A DNA stretch of 64,000 bases from Hymenobacter sp. GOD-10R (GCF_035609205.1 NZ_CP141184.1:4843001-4907000), one strand, 5' to 3'; counted from the stretch's first letter, positions 17,828 through 27,265 are shown. The notes: generated by a model not told the origin, from the letters alone. Made by a program: numbers and translations.

Positions 17828-17853
17828 GCTAGGTTCCTTATTTTCCCCTGTAG

Positions 17854-17886
17854 AAAGCCCCGACCAAGAGGTCGGGGCTTTTTTTG
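17854..17886 (+). terminator. Terminator after the Spy-like gene
   Basis: AAAGCCCCGACC/GGTCGGGGCTTT stem around AAGA, followed by TTTTTGTTTG. Confidence 0.95.
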
Positions 17887-18071
17887 TTTGTTTGGTTCGT
17901 GGTAGGGCAACTTATTTCGTTCCTACCCTTAATCTCTTTTTGGATACTCAACCAGAAACCCTTTAGCCAGAAGCGTGTATCTTAAGGTCGTAGATACAGT
18001 TGTTCCTTTCAGCAGCTTAGTCTGCCAGCAGTTCTTCTATTTCGAACCTGCTCGTCCTACGTCACCTTACG

Positions 18072-18079
18072 TATATTTG
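18072..18079 (+). promoter_or_regulatory. Candidate -7 element for the MBL-rhodanese gene
   Basis: TATATTTG, matching TAnnTTTG, 56 nt before the ATG at 18135. No TTG at the expected distance. Confidence 0.4.
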
Positions 18080-18134
18080 GAGTGCTCACCTACTTCTTCG
18101 TAAGTAGTAGTGCCTCCCACCACAACCAACCACC

Positions 18135-19511
18135 ATGAGTCCTCTACCTAGTAGTAGTACCTCCGTCCAGATTCAGCAATTTTATGATAAAGGCCTGGCT
18201 CAAGCGAGCTATGCCATCCGCTGCGGCCGCCAAGTGGCGCTCATCGACCCAGGCCGCGACCCACAACCTTACTACGACTTCTCCGACGAGCACGACGCAC
18301 GTATTGTCGCGGTCATTGAAACCCATACCCACGCCGACTTCATCTCCAGCCATCTGGAAATAGCCGAGGAAGCTGGCGCCACTATTTATTGCAGCAAGTA
18401 TTCGAAGGCTCTTTACCCCCACGATACCTTCGACGACGGCGACCGAATCAACCTAGGCTCCGTGGAGCTGCATGCGCTGAACACACCTGGCCACTCGCCC
18501 GATAGCATTTCGGTGCTGCTGATGGACGACGGTGCCCAGACGCGTGCCGTGTTTACCGGCGATACGCTTTTCGTGGGTGATGTAGGTCGCCCTGATTTGC
18601 GCGAAGACGCCGCGCTCGGCAACCATCAGCGTGAAGAACTCGCTGCGCAGCTGTACCGCAGCACCCGCCAGCGGCTAATGTCGTTGCCGCCCACTACGCG
18701 TGTATACCCCGCGCACGGCCCCGGTTCCTTATGTGGCAAAGTAACGAGCCCCGAACTGGACAGTACCATCGGTAAGGAGCTGAAGACTAACTATGCGTTG
18801 CAAGCCATGTCGGAGGCCGAGTTTGTGCGTGTTCTTTTAGAAGACCAACCGTTTGTGCCGAAGTATTTTCCGTACGGCGTCGCGCTCAACAAGTTAGGTG
18901 CCCAGCCGTTTGAAGACAGCGTGCGGGCGGTGCCTCGCCTACAGTCAGACGCCTTGCTGGCAAATGACGTCCTGGTTGTCGATACCCGACCTGCGCCTTC
19001 ATTCCGAGCCGGCCACTTGGAAGGTGCTATCAACCTGATGGATGGGGGGAAGTTTGAAACCTGGCTCGGCTCGGTGGTAGGCCCGAAGGAATCGTTTTAC
19101 TTGCTCGCTGATTCGCAGATTGCCCTCGACACGGTAATCCGCAAAACAGCCAAAATCGGCTACGAAACTAATATTCGTGGTGCCTTGCTTACCCCGGCGG
19201 TGCTGCCTATGACCAGCCCGGAGCTTGACCTAGAGCAAGTACGCCAGCATGCCGATGATTTTACCATCGTGGATATTCGCAACACGAACGAGAACAAGTC
19301 ACCGATTTTCGCCAATGCCCTCTCAATTCCGCTTCCCGAGCTGCGCGAGCGGGCCCATGAGGTACCTACCGATAAGCCCATCCTAGTGCATTGCGCGGGC
19401 GGCTACCGCTCGGCGGCAGGTGCCAGCATTTTACAGGCCGCTCTGCCCGGTGCTGCCGTTTACGACCTCGGTGAGGCCATTACGGAGTTTCAGAAGCAGC
19501 CGGTTCATTAA
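18135..19511 (+). CDS. Metallo-beta-lactamase / double rhodanese fusion (persulfide dioxygenase-like)
   Basis: 458 residues. Residues 1-235 form an ETHE1/glyoxalase-II type metallo-beta-lactamase domain with metal motif THTHADFISSH, HSPDS near 115 and AHGPGSLCG near 196. Two rhodanese domains follow. The first (270-345) has YLLADSQIAL where the catalytic Cys loop should be, so it is probably inactive. The second (370-455) keeps the active loop HCAGGYRS. Such fusions oxidise glutathione or other persulfides and pass sulfur on. It has its own upstream region and ends just before a cluster of hairpin repeats. Confidence 0.9.
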   Translation: MSPLPSSSTSVQIQQFYDKGLAQASYAIRCGRQVALIDPGRDPQPYYDFSDEHDARIVAVIETHTHADFISSHLEIAEEAGATIYCSKYSKALYPHDTFDDGDRINLGSVELHALNTPGHSPDSISVLLMDDGAQTRAVFTGDTLFVGDVGRPDLREDAALGNHQREELAAQLYRSTRQRLMSLPPTTRVYPAHGPGSLCGKVTSPELDSTIGKELKTNYALQAMSEAEFVRVLLEDQPFVPKYFPYGVALNKLGAQPFEDSVRAVPRLQSDALLANDVLVVDTRPAPSFRAGHLEGAINLMDGGKFETWLGSVVGPKESFYLLADSQIALDTVIRKTAKIGYETNIRGALLTPAVLPMTSPELDLEQVRQHADDFTIVDIRNTNENKSPIFANALSIPLPELRERAHEVPTDKPILVHCAGGYRSAAGASILQAALPGAAVYDLGEAITEFQKQPVH

Positions 19512-19712
19512 GCGCTTAGCGCAAAGCTCAAGCTTCGCGTATTGTTGAAGGGTGTAGCGCGAAGCTCTCGCTTCGCGCGTCGTTGAACGAATAGCGCCTA
19601 GGTTGTCGTGCTAGCTTTATTGTTCAACGCTGCGCGAAGCTCCCGCTTCGCGCTACACCGTGCTAACGTCCTCGTTTAACGCAGCGCGAAGCCCTTACTT
19701 CGCGCTGCAGGG
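19512..19712. repeat. Cluster of four REP-like hairpins (GCGCGAAGC family)
   Basis: Four imperfect palindromes lie in 200 bp: about 19520-19540, 19552-19578, 19631-19657 and 19681-19708. Each has arms of the GCGCGAAGC … GCTTCGCGC kind with a loop of 2-6 nt; two carry a flanking GTAG or CTAC. They start right at the stop of the MBL-rhodanese gene and end 60 bp before sbcD. The same unit recurs at 40255-40282, and a diverged pair at 50869-50954. Confidence 0.85.
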
Positions 19713-19772
19713 CCGTACTCTTTGCGAGAAATAACTTAATTTCGAAGTTGCTTTCTTTGCTTCTTCCCTCCT

Positions 19773-20996
19773 ATGCTAATTCTTCACACGGCTGATTGGC
19801 ACCTAGGTCAGCGCTTCATTGGCGGCCATGAGCGCACCGAAGAACACCGGTATTTTCTTACTTGGCTAGTTCAAATCGTACGCGAACAGGCCGTGGAAGT
19901 GCTCGTGGTGGCCGGTGACGTATTCGATACTGGCTCCCCTTCGAATGCTGCGCTGGAGCTGTATTACAACTTTCTGCTGCAAATGCAGGCCACTGCCTGC
20001 CGCGACATTGTGATTGTAGGCGGTAACCACGACTCCCCGGCTACGCTCAATGCCCCGGCTCGCCTGCTGCGGCATTTGCGCGTGCACGTGGTTGGTTGCG
20101 TACCCGAGTGCTTTGAGGATCAGGTCCTCGTGCTGGATGACGCGCAAGGCAAGCCGGGCTTGGTAGTATGCGCTATTCCTTTCCTGCGCGACCGGGATGT
20201 GCGCCTGTCGGTGCCCGGCGAATCGGCGGAGGAGCGCGAGGTGCGCATCCGCCAGGGCATTGCGGATCACTATGCCCGAGCCGCGGAAGTTGAAATGGTG
20301 TGGCAGTTGAAAGAAGCCGGCGTGCCCGTGCTGGCTACCGGCCACCTCTACGCCGCTGGCGGTGCCGCCTCCGACTCAGAGCGCACGATTCACGTGGGCA
20401 ACCTAGGTCAGATATCGGCCGAGCACTTTCCGGAAGTATTTGATTATGTGGCCCTAGGTCACTTGCACCGACCGCAGCGCGTGGGTGGCCGCGAGCATAT
20501 CCGCTACTCCGGCTCCCCCATTCCTCTCTCCTTCTCCGAAATCGACCACGGCAAGGAAGTGCTTTTGTTAGATTTTGTACCAGGAAGCGTACAGATTCAA
20601 ACCCTGGCCGTGCCTGGCAGCCGACGCCTAGCTCGCTTCCACGGTTCGCTGGATGAAGTACTTAGCAAGCTCACCAGCTACGACAACGCGGGCTACCTAC
20701 TCCCCGCTTGGATCGATTTGGAAGTGCGCTCGGAGCTAGGGCAAACCGAAGTAGCCGAGCAGCTTCTGAAAGTCATTGCTACGCTCGACCGCACCCAAAT
20801 CGAAGTCCTGAATCGTCGTCACCTGCGCTTGGTGGCTTTGCGCCCCCTCGATGAGCCGGAACCCCTAACCCGCAGCCTCCACGATTTTACGGAGCGTGAA
20901 GTATTTGAGCGTCGCTTGGAAACGGAGCCGGAGGAAACACGTCAAGAGCTACTACGCGCCTTCGATGAGCTGCTGGAATTGATTCGAGAAGCATAG
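19773..20996 (+). CDS. sbcD: SbcD nuclease subunit
   Basis: 407-residue Mre11-type nuclease subunit of the SbcCD complex, which opens hairpins and protein-blocked DNA ends. Phosphoesterase motifs are in order: ADWHLG (7-12), AGDVFDTGSP near 47-56, GNHDSP near 89, then TGHLYAAGG near 189 and ALGHLHRPQ near 228. The C-terminal capping domain reaches residue 400. The partner sbcC starts 1.6 kb downstream rather than adjacent, with an NmrA-like gene in between. Confidence 0.93.
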   Translation: MLILHTADWHLGQRFIGGHERTEEHRYFLTWLVQIVREQAVEVLVVAGDVFDTGSPSNAALELYYNFLLQMQATACRDIVIVGGNHDSPATLNAPARLLRHLRVHVVGCVPECFEDQVLVLDDAQGKPGLVVCAIPFLRDRDVRLSVPGESAEEREVRIRQGIADHYARAAEVEMVWQLKEAGVPVLATGHLYAAGGAASDSERTIHVGNLGQISAEHFPEVFDYVALGHLHRPQRVGGREHIRYSGSPIPLSFSEIDHGKEVLLLDFVPGSVQIQTLAVPGSRRLARFHGSLDEVLSKLTSYDNAGYLLPAWIDLEVRSELGQTEVAEQLLKVIATLDRTQIEVLNRRHLRLVALRPLDEPEPLTRSLHDFTEREVFERRLETEPEETRQELLRAFDELLELIREA

Positions 20997-21135
20997 TACG
21001 GACTACAACCAAAGATCGGCATAACCTAAAGCGCACGCGCTTTGTAACATTCGGAGCCATTGTCTGTATGTCTTGCTGAGCTTCCTACCTGATTTAGGAT
21101 GGAGCACAGCCTCAGTTCTTACCAACAGACTTTCA

Positions 21136-22077
21136 ATGGCAACAGAGCCCACAACTACTTCCCCCCATAGCCTAGCTTCGGAGCCAACCACCATTGTGCT
21201 GGCAGGTTCCACCGGAGCCCTAGGGTTGTTAATTGCACATCATCTTCGGCGCCGGGGTGCGGCCGTGCGGGCGCTTGTGCGGCCGGGGAAGGGCAACACG
21301 GCCGAAGCCACTTCGCTACGCTTGCAAGGGTGTGAGCTTGTGGAAGTTGATTACAACAACGCCGAGGAGCTGAAAAAAGCCTGCGCTGGTACTGGTTGCG
21401 TGGTATCGGCTTTGTCGGGGCTGCGGGAGGTGATTGTTGAGGCGCAGACCCGCCTGCTCGATGCGGCTGTGGCGGCGGGCGTACCACGCTTTATCCCGTC
21501 TGACTACTCAGCCGATTTTACCCGCTTGCCCGAGGGCTCGAATCGCAACTTCGACCTGCGCCGAGAATTTCAGCGCCGGGTTGATCAGGCCCCTATCCAG
21601 GCGACTTCCATTCTCAACGGCATGTTCATGGACTTGCTGAAAGGGCAAGCGCCGGTTGTCCTGCAAGGTCCGCGCCGGGTGGTGTACTGGGGCGATGCCG
21701 ACCAGCCGCTGGACTTCACCACGATGGTAGACACCGCTAACTTCACGGCGGCCGCTGCTCTCGACCCCAACACCCCCCGCTTCCTGCGCGTGGCCGGCGA
21801 GGTAGCCAGCATCCGCGACCTGCAAGCCGACGCCAGCAAAGCCACCGGCCAACGATACAAACTCTTGCGCATGGGCGGCCTAGGTGTGCTCGCCGGCATG
21901 ATCAAGGTAACGCGCACCTTGTTTCCGGCGAAAAACGAAGTATTTCCACCTTGGCAAGGCATGCAGTACTTGCACAATATGTTCACCGGTCAAGCAAAGC
22001 TAGCTGAGCCATTAGACAATGCACGCTACTCCGATATCCAGTGGACGAAAGTGCAGGATTTGCTAGCGGTGAAATAG
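21136..22077 (+). CDS. NmrA-like NAD(P)-binding protein (isoflavone reductase type)
   Basis: 313 residues from ATG at 21136. A Rossmann start TIVLAGSTGALGLLIAHHLR (GxTGxxG) is followed by RALVRPGKGN, ELVEVDYNNAEELKKAC and VVSALSGLREV, the atypical short-chain reductase pattern of NmrA/PCBER-like proteins. FIPSDYSADFTRLPEGSN is the substrate-side loop of this group. Substrate unknown. It sits between sbcD and sbcC, has its own terminator, and so looks inserted into an ancestral sbcDC pair. Confidence 0.85.
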   Translation: MATEPTTTSPHSLASEPTTIVLAGSTGALGLLIAHHLRRRGAAVRALVRPGKGNTAEATSLRLQGCELVEVDYNNAEELKKACAGTGCVVSALSGLREVIVEAQTRLLDAAVAAGVPRFIPSDYSADFTRLPEGSNRNFDLRREFQRRVDQAPIQATSILNGMFMDLLKGQAPVVLQGPRRVVYWGDADQPLDFTTMVDTANFTAAAALDPNTPRFLRVAGEVASIRDLQADASKATGQRYKLLRMGGLGVLAGMIKVTRTLFPAKNEVFPPWQGMQYLHNMFTGQAKLAEPLDNARYSDIQWTKVQDLLAVK

Positions 22078-22101
22078 CAAGTACAAACCTTGGTTACTAA
22101 A

Positions 22102-22147
22102 GCAACGCCGCCACCCAGACTAGCTAGGTGGCGGCGTTGCTTTATTT
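22102..22147 (+). terminator. Terminator after the NmrA-like gene
   Basis: AGCAACGCCGCCACC … GGTGGCGGCGTTGCT stem with T-rich tail (TTATTTTTT). Confidence 0.93.
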
Positions 22148-22599
22148 TTTCCACTGGGTTTTGCGGAACCGCTTCCAATTGCGCTGTTGGTTCGCAAAGG
22201 TAGAGTTGGGAGTTTCAGGCCCGTGTGGGAAGCAGAATGAACATCCCTGGCAGTATGTTGTCCGTGCCACCTGCACATTTGAAAGTTTGACTGGCAGCGC
22301 CGCAAACGCTCCTTCTTCAAGGATGCCAAAGGCTTTGTTGAGTTATTTTACTCGTTTCATGAAGCTTTAGGTTGGTACCTAAAGCGAGCTTCCTTTCGCA
22401 AATGTGAGCATGAAGATCATGGCAACGAGAAGATTATAGAAGCACTTTTGCTTGCCTCCGCAGCACAAGTATAGGTATCTTCGTGGTCTTACAAGTTTGT
22501 AGTCACGATATTTCGTGGCAATACGGTTGACTGTCTTCGTGCCACTTAGCGCGGCAGGAGCCTAGCTTACTTCGGCGCCCTCCTAGCCGACTTTTACTC
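22148..22599. other. Gene-poor stretch before sbcC, with a gene remnant
   Basis: About 450 bp between the NmrA terminator and sbcC. It holds the start-less frame at 22283-22474 and no convincing complete gene. Composition is lower in GC than sbcC. No terminal repeats or transposase motifs seen. Confidence 0.5.
22283..22474 (+). pseudogene. Start-less 63-codon frame, possible gene remnant
   Basis: Open frame closed upstream by TGA at 22280-22282 and ending in TAG at 22472-22474, with no ATG, GTG or TTG near its beginning. The translation (WQRRKRSFFKDAKGF, ELFYSFHEALGWYLKRASF, then NEKIIEALLLASAAQV) has a natural-looking helical pattern. I do not recognise the family. It may be what remains of a gene that once lay between sbcD and sbcC. 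Confidence 0.3.
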
Positions 22600-25500
22600 A
22601 TGAAAATTCTCCGCGTCCGTTTCTTTAACCTTAACTCGCTGCGCGGGCAGCACGAAGTTGACTTCGCCAACTCGCCGCTCGTCGACGCGGGCTTGTTTGC
22701 CATTACCGGCGCCACCGGCGCGGGCAAAACCACCATCCTCGACGCCATTACCCTAGCCCTCTACGGCCAGGTGCCGCGCCACGACGGCAGCGGCCCCGAG
22801 CAGGTGATGAGCCACGGCACCGGCGAAAGCTGGGCAGAAGTGGAGTTTGCGGTGAATGGCAACTTGTACCGCGCCAAGTGGGGCCAGCACCGCGCCCGCA
22901 AGCGCCCCGATGGCCCACTGCAAGATTCGCGCATGGAGCTGAGCGAGCGACGCGTAGTAGAAGGAGAGGAAACCTGGCCCTTCTTAGAGACTTACAAGTC
23001 GAAGGTGCCGAGCAAAGTAGCAGAGTTGAGCGGCCTGGAGTACCGACAGTTTCTGCGTTCGGTGCTGCTGGCGCAGGGCGAGTTTACGCGGTTTTTGAAG
23101 TCAAGCCCCGGCGAGCGTGCCCAGCTGTTGGAGAAGATCACCGACACGCGCAAGTACTCGGATATTTCGGTTTTTGCCTTCCGCAAAGCCAAGGAAGAGG
23201 CCCAGCAAGTGGACGTACTACGCGCCGGGCTAGCGGGCGTGACGCTCCTTTCTGCCGAGGAAGTGACGGTGTTGGAAGCCGAAGTACAAGATCTGCAAAA
23301 GCAGGTCGCCAACACGACGGCTGAGCAACAACGCCTGAATGAAGCTAAAAACTGGCTCGATCGGCTGGTCGACCTAGCTAGCCAGCAGCATCGCGGCCAG
23401 CAGCAGCTTACCGAGCTTACCGCCAAAGCCGAAACGCTGGTGCCCACGCAGCAACGCCTTCAGAAGCACACCCAAGCGCTTCCCTTCCGCACGCCGTGGG
23501 CATTATTACAACGAGCCGAAGAGGATATTCAGAAGCTGCAACGCAGCGCCGAGGAACTGCGCCAACAGCTTCCGCAGCTCCAACAGCAGTTGGTTGCCGC
23601 CACACAGGTACGCACCGCCGCCGCCGAAGCAAGAGAGGCCGCGCTGGCTGCTCAGCAAGAGCAAGAGCCACGTTTGCGTGAAGCTGAACAACTCGATTTA
23701 TTAGTGAAGCGCGACGAGGAACTGCTCCAACAAGCCCGACAGCTTTACGACCAGAAAAACGAGCAGTGCAAACGGCAGAAAACGGAGCTAGATCAGCTCA
23801 CCGCGCAAGCTCGCACCTTCCGGCAACAGGTAACTGAGTTGGTAACTTGGCTCAACCAACACCGCCCTTTGGCCGAGTTAGCGGACACGCTACCGGAGCT
23901 GACGGCTCACTTGCAGGACTGGGACCATCTGCGCGGCGAGCTAGGCCAACTCGCGCAACGCCAACAGGAGCTTCAGCAACGGCAGCGCCAAGCCGCCGAA
24001 GCCGTATTGAAGCACCAGCAGCTAGCTACTATGGCGCAGCAACAACTCACCGACCTAGGTACGCAGCAACAAGCCGCCGCCACTCACCGCGACCAATGGC
24101 TGCGGCGTCTGCACCACCATGCGGCCCAACTAGACCGCGACTACAAAGCGCAGCAGCAGCACTGGGACGATTTGCGCCGCTCCATGCAGCTTCAGCAGCT
24201 TATTCTTTCGCACACCGAAACGCGCGAACTACTCACGCCGGGGCAGCCGTGCCCGGTGTGCGGCGCCCTCGAGCACCCATTTGCCGCCGGCCTGCTAGGT
24301 ATCAGTGAGGAATCGTTGGAGCGCGATAAGAACCGGGAAGAGGAGCTCAGCCAACAGGTACGGGCTCTGAATACACGCCTAAACCGCACGTCTACCTACG
24401 TGAACATGCTGGAGCAGGCCGGCGGGCAACTCGCCACTGCTGTTCCTAGTATTCTGCCGCTGCTGCTAGAGGCCGATGAGCGCATGGCCGCTGATGAGGT
24501 GAAAGCCGTCGTGCAGCAACTCCGCACCCTGGAGCAGCAGCGCCCAGCGGCGGAAGTCGCTTTGGCACAAGCCCTAACGCAGCAGGAAAGTACCCAGCGT
24601 CAACAGCAGGAGTATCAACAGGATTTAGCCACAGTAGCGGCTGCCCTGCGCGACGCGGAAGAGCGCGTGCCATTGGTAAAGCAACAGATCAGCAGCTTGC
24701 TGAGCAGCTTCGGGTTGAGCTTCAACGAGGAGAATGGTCGTGAGCTGATTGCGCGGTGTCGCCAGCTCAGTGCTGAGTTTGAGCAGAAGAAAGAGGCGTT
24801 GGCTTTGTTGGAAAAGCAGAGCGAAACCAGCCAAGCTAGGTCAGAGGAACTCGCCAAAAATCACGCAGAAACGCATCAGTGGCTGCGCGAAAACAAGCAG
24901 GATCTAGTTGATAAGTACGCCGCCATTCAGCAGCAAAAAGCGCAACGCCAAGCCCTCTTTGCGGGCTCTAACATAGCTGCTGCCCGCCAGCAGCTCGCCG
25001 CTGAAGCGCAACGCCGCAGCACCGAGCTGGACCGCTTGACGCAAGCCCTGCATGAGCAGCAAACCCGCCTTACCCGCGCCGACGATCAGCTCCGGCAGCG
25101 CGAGCAGGATGCGCAGCAGCAGCACCAGGAGCGCGAGCAGCAACATGCCGCCCTCGTGGCCGACCTAGCTGCCGCCGGTCTCCCCCACGACCCCACGGCG
25201 CTGGCGGCCTTGTTGCTGCCTGATACGGAAGCACGCCGTCTCACCGATGAGCTACAAAGCCACGAGCGTGCCGTAGCTGCTACTCAGCAGCGACTAACCG
25301 AAGCTGCGCAACAGCTTCAGCTAGAGCAAGCACGCGCCCTGACCGACGAGCCTTCCGAAACGATTCACGAGAAGCACAAAGCCGTTAACGAAAAGCTAGC
25401 GTTCCTCAATCAGCAGCTAGGGCAGCGCCAGCAGCGCCTCACCGACCATCACCGCGGCCTGGAGCGACACGCGAAGCTGGCGGTTGAGCTGGAAAAGCAG

Positions 25501-26031
25501 CAGCAGGAAGCCCGGCGCTGGCGTAGTCTCGCCGACCTCATTGGCGCCGCCGATGGGAAGAAGTTCAGCGAGTTTGCCCAAGGCCTGACCCTAGCTCGCC
25601 TGACCGAGCTAGCCAACCGCCACCTGCACCGCCTCAACGACCGCTACCGCATCACGCGCAACCCCGACGAGCACCTAGACTTGCTCATCGTTGACCACTA
25701 CCAAGCCGACAGTACCCGCTCGATGAACTCCCTTTCGGGTGGGGAAAGCTTCCTGGTAAGTCTGGCACTTGCCCTAGGTTTGTCAGAGCTAGCAGGCCGT
25801 AAGACGCAGATCGACACACTATTTATTGACGAAGGCTTCGGTACGCTCGACCCCGATGCGTTGGACGTGGCGCTTTCGGCCCTGGAAACCCTGCAGGGTT
25901 CTGGCAAAATGATTGGCGTGATTTCGCACGTGGATGCCCTAAAGGAGCGCGTTACCACGCAGATTCACGTGCGCAAGGGCGCTGGCGGGGTCAGCTCCTT
26001 GCGCGTTGTCGGATTTGGGGAAACAAGCTAG
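22600..26031 (+). CDS. sbcC: SbcC ATPase subunit
   Basis: 1143-residue SMC/Rad50-type ATPase that works with SbcD. Walker A GATGAGKTT is at residues 37-45. Two very Gln-rich coiled coils flank a zinc hook CPVCG near residue 550. The C-terminal half ends with signature LSGGESF near 1044 and Walker B LFIDEGFGTLD near 1073. Length and order fit full SbcC. The coiled coils are unusually rich in Gln, with many QQ and QQQ runs. Confidence 0.95.
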   Translation: MKILRVRFFNLNSLRGQHEVDFANSPLVDAGLFAITGATGAGKTTILDAITLALYGQVPRHDGSGPEQVMSHGTGESWAEVEFAVNGNLYRAKWGQHRARKRPDGPLQDSRMELSERRVVEGEETWPFLETYKSKVPSKVAELSGLEYRQFLRSVLLAQGEFTRFLKSSPGERAQLLEKITDTRKYSDISVFAFRKAKEEAQQVDVLRAGLAGVTLLSAEEVTVLEAEVQDLQKQVANTTAEQQRLNEAKNWLDRLVDLASQQHRGQQQLTELTAKAETLVPTQQRLQKHTQALPFRTPWALLQRAEEDIQKLQRSAEELRQQLPQLQQQLVAATQVRTAAAEAREAALAAQQEQEPRLREAEQLDLLVKRDEELLQQARQLYDQKNEQCKRQKTELDQLTAQARTFRQQVTELVTWLNQHRPLAELADTLPELTAHLQDWDHLRGELGQLAQRQQELQQRQRQAAEAVLKHQQLATMAQQQLTDLGTQQQAAATHRDQWLRRLHHHAAQLDRDYKAQQQHWDDLRRSMQLQQLILSHTETRELLTPGQPCPVCGALEHPFAAGLLGISEESLERDKNREEELSQQVRALNTRLNRTSTYVNMLEQAGGQLATAVPSILPLLLEADERMAADEVKAVVQQLRTLEQQRPAAEVALAQALTQQESTQRQQQEYQQDLATVAAALRDAEERVPLVKQQISSLLSSFGLSFNEENGRELIARCRQLSAEFEQKKEALALLEKQSETSQARSEELAKNHAETHQWLRENKQDLVDKYAAIQQQKAQRQALFAGSNIAAARQQLAAEAQRRSTELDRLTQALHEQQTRLTRADDQLRQREQDAQQQHQEREQQHAALVADLAAAGLPHDPTALAALLLPDTEARRLTDELQSHERAVAATQQRLTEAAQQLQLEQARALTDEPSETIHEKHKAVNEKLAFLNQQLGQRQQRLTDHHRGLERHAKLAVELEKQQQEARRWRSLADLIGAADGKKFSEFAQGLTLARLTELANRHLHRLNDRYRITRNPDEHLDLLIVDHYQADSTRSMNSLSGGESFLVSLALALGLSELAGRKTQIDTLFIDEGFGTLDPDALDVALSALETLQGSGKMIGVISHVDALKERVTTQIHVRKGAGGVSSLRVVGFGETS

Positions 26032-26072
26032 ACCTGTCTTTAAAATCTCCAGAGCAGCCATGAACAGTCACA

Positions 26073-26169
26073 GTCATGCTGAGCTTGCCAAAGCATCTCG
26101 CGGGCAGTAGTAACTACAATTGTTAGGATTAGCATTGCCCACGAGATGCTTCGGCAAGCTCAGCATGAC
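26073..26169. repeat. Long palindromic repeat, copy 1
   Basis: Arms 26073-26106 and 26136-26169 (34 nt each, two mismatches) flank a 29-nt loop. Arm core is GTCATGCTGAGCTTGCC-AAGCATCTCGC. It lies between convergent sbcC and the gene at 26192. Other copies are at 48494-48597 and 61909-62014. Confidence 0.95.
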
Positions 26170-26191
26170 GTTCTGAAGTCTTCTTCAAAAC

Positions 26192-27265
26192 CTAAATGGC
26201 CTCTACTCTGGCGCCCGCCTCACGGATTTCTGCCCAGCTCCAGTACCGCTTCGGCGTGATGGTAGCATAGTGCTGCCGGAAAAACGTGACTACTTCGCGC
26301 TCTATTACCTCCGGCGGCAGCGAAGACGCGTAGATCGGCCGCTGGTCGGGGTCGGCGTAGCGCTGGGCTTTGTTGAGGCCTTTACCTGCCAGGCGTAATA
26401 AGGGGCCTGTATCGGTTACAGGATCGAAAGTCCAACGGCGGGCACTGGTTTCCAAGGCGTTTAGGTGACTGGCCAAGCCGTCGAGCGGCAAGCGAGGTAG
26501 CGTGGGCCGCGACTCTAGGTCAATCCAAGTCGTGTATTTGTATTCAAACTCATAGCGTTGCCCGCTGTAGCAGCTCAGCACCATATCGAAGCCTGCCGTT
26601 GGGCCAAAAAGGGCATAGTACGGCAGCGGTTCTGGTGTGTGCACGATCATTAGCCCAATTTCCGGGTAGCTTGTGAGGTGCGTGGCCGGGCTTTGCATCA
26701 CGGCTACCGCCTCCCGCACACGCCTGTATTCTGGCTCCCATGCTACACGACCAACCTCCGGGTTTTCTAGTATTTCTTCAAAGGCGGGTAGAAACCACGC
26801 AAACTTCTCGGCAGAGGCTTCGTCTTCGCGCCGACGTACGGCTGGCGCTCCAAAGGGTGGATAAAACAGCTCTTTCTCTTTGGCGTTCAGCCAACAAACC
26901 AGCTTCAGAGCGTTGTCAGCCAGCGGGTTGTTCCAGTCTAGTTCCCGAAAATCACCTAGGGTAGCCGTGAGCCGGAGCAACGCCTCGTAGCGCAGAGCAG
27001 CCCCAGGGTGCAGCAAGCTCCAGACTCCCATGAACCCATCCACATCGAAATGGTTGGCTGACACGGCGGCCGCTGCCAAGCCTGATGCCGTGGGTGCATG
27101 CAAGGCGCGCAATACAGAACCAGCGCTGGTATCATCGCGCAACGGCTCGGGCGTAGCCGCGCCGCGCCAATGCGCCAGCACCAGCGCAGCACCTAGGCCC
27201 GTACTATCCACCAGAATAGTAGGCTGCTGGCGCAACTGAGCAAAAGGAACAAAATAGTGTTGCAT
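26192..27265 (-). CDS. Protein of unknown function (DUF6687-like)
   Basis: 357 residues from ATG at 27265. No signal peptide or membrane segment. The most striking segment is SANHFDVDGFMGVWSLLHPG near residues 65-84, an N-H-F-D-x-D-G motif that recalls metal-binding Asp clusters but fits no family I can name with certainty. From memory similar Bacteroidota proteins carry the label DUF6687. The rest is mixed alpha/beta with many Trp and Tyr. It is convergent with sbcC across repeat copy 1. Confidence 0.65.
   Translation of the reverse strand: MQHYFVPFAQLRQQPTILVDSTGLGAALVLAHWRGAATPEPLRDDTSAGSVLRALHAPTASGLAAAAVSANHFDVDGFMGVWSLLHPGAALRYEALLRLTATLGDFRELDWNNPLADNALKLVCWLNAKEKELFYPPFGAPAVRRREDEASAEKFAWFLPAFEEILENPEVGRVAWEPEYRRVREAVAVMQSPATHLTSYPEIGLMIVHTPEPLPYYALFGPTAGFDMVLSCYSGQRYEFEYKYTTWIDLESRPTLPRLPLDGLASHLNALETSARRWTFDPVTDTGPLLRLAGKGLNKAQRYADPDQRPIYASSLPPEVIEREVVTFFRQHYATITPKRYWSWAEIREAGARVEAI

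Noticed and set aside
19512..19712. CRISPR-like repeat array
   Set aside because: Units are inverted hairpins of unequal spacing with no spacers of constant length and no cas genes.
21585..21986. 133-codon antisense frame in the NmrA-like gene
   Set aside because: No domain and fully antisense to a convincing gene.
22120..22370. Short frames on both strands after the NmrA gene
   Set aside because: They overlap the terminator and each other, with low-complexity composition; only the start-less frame at 22283 looked protein-like.
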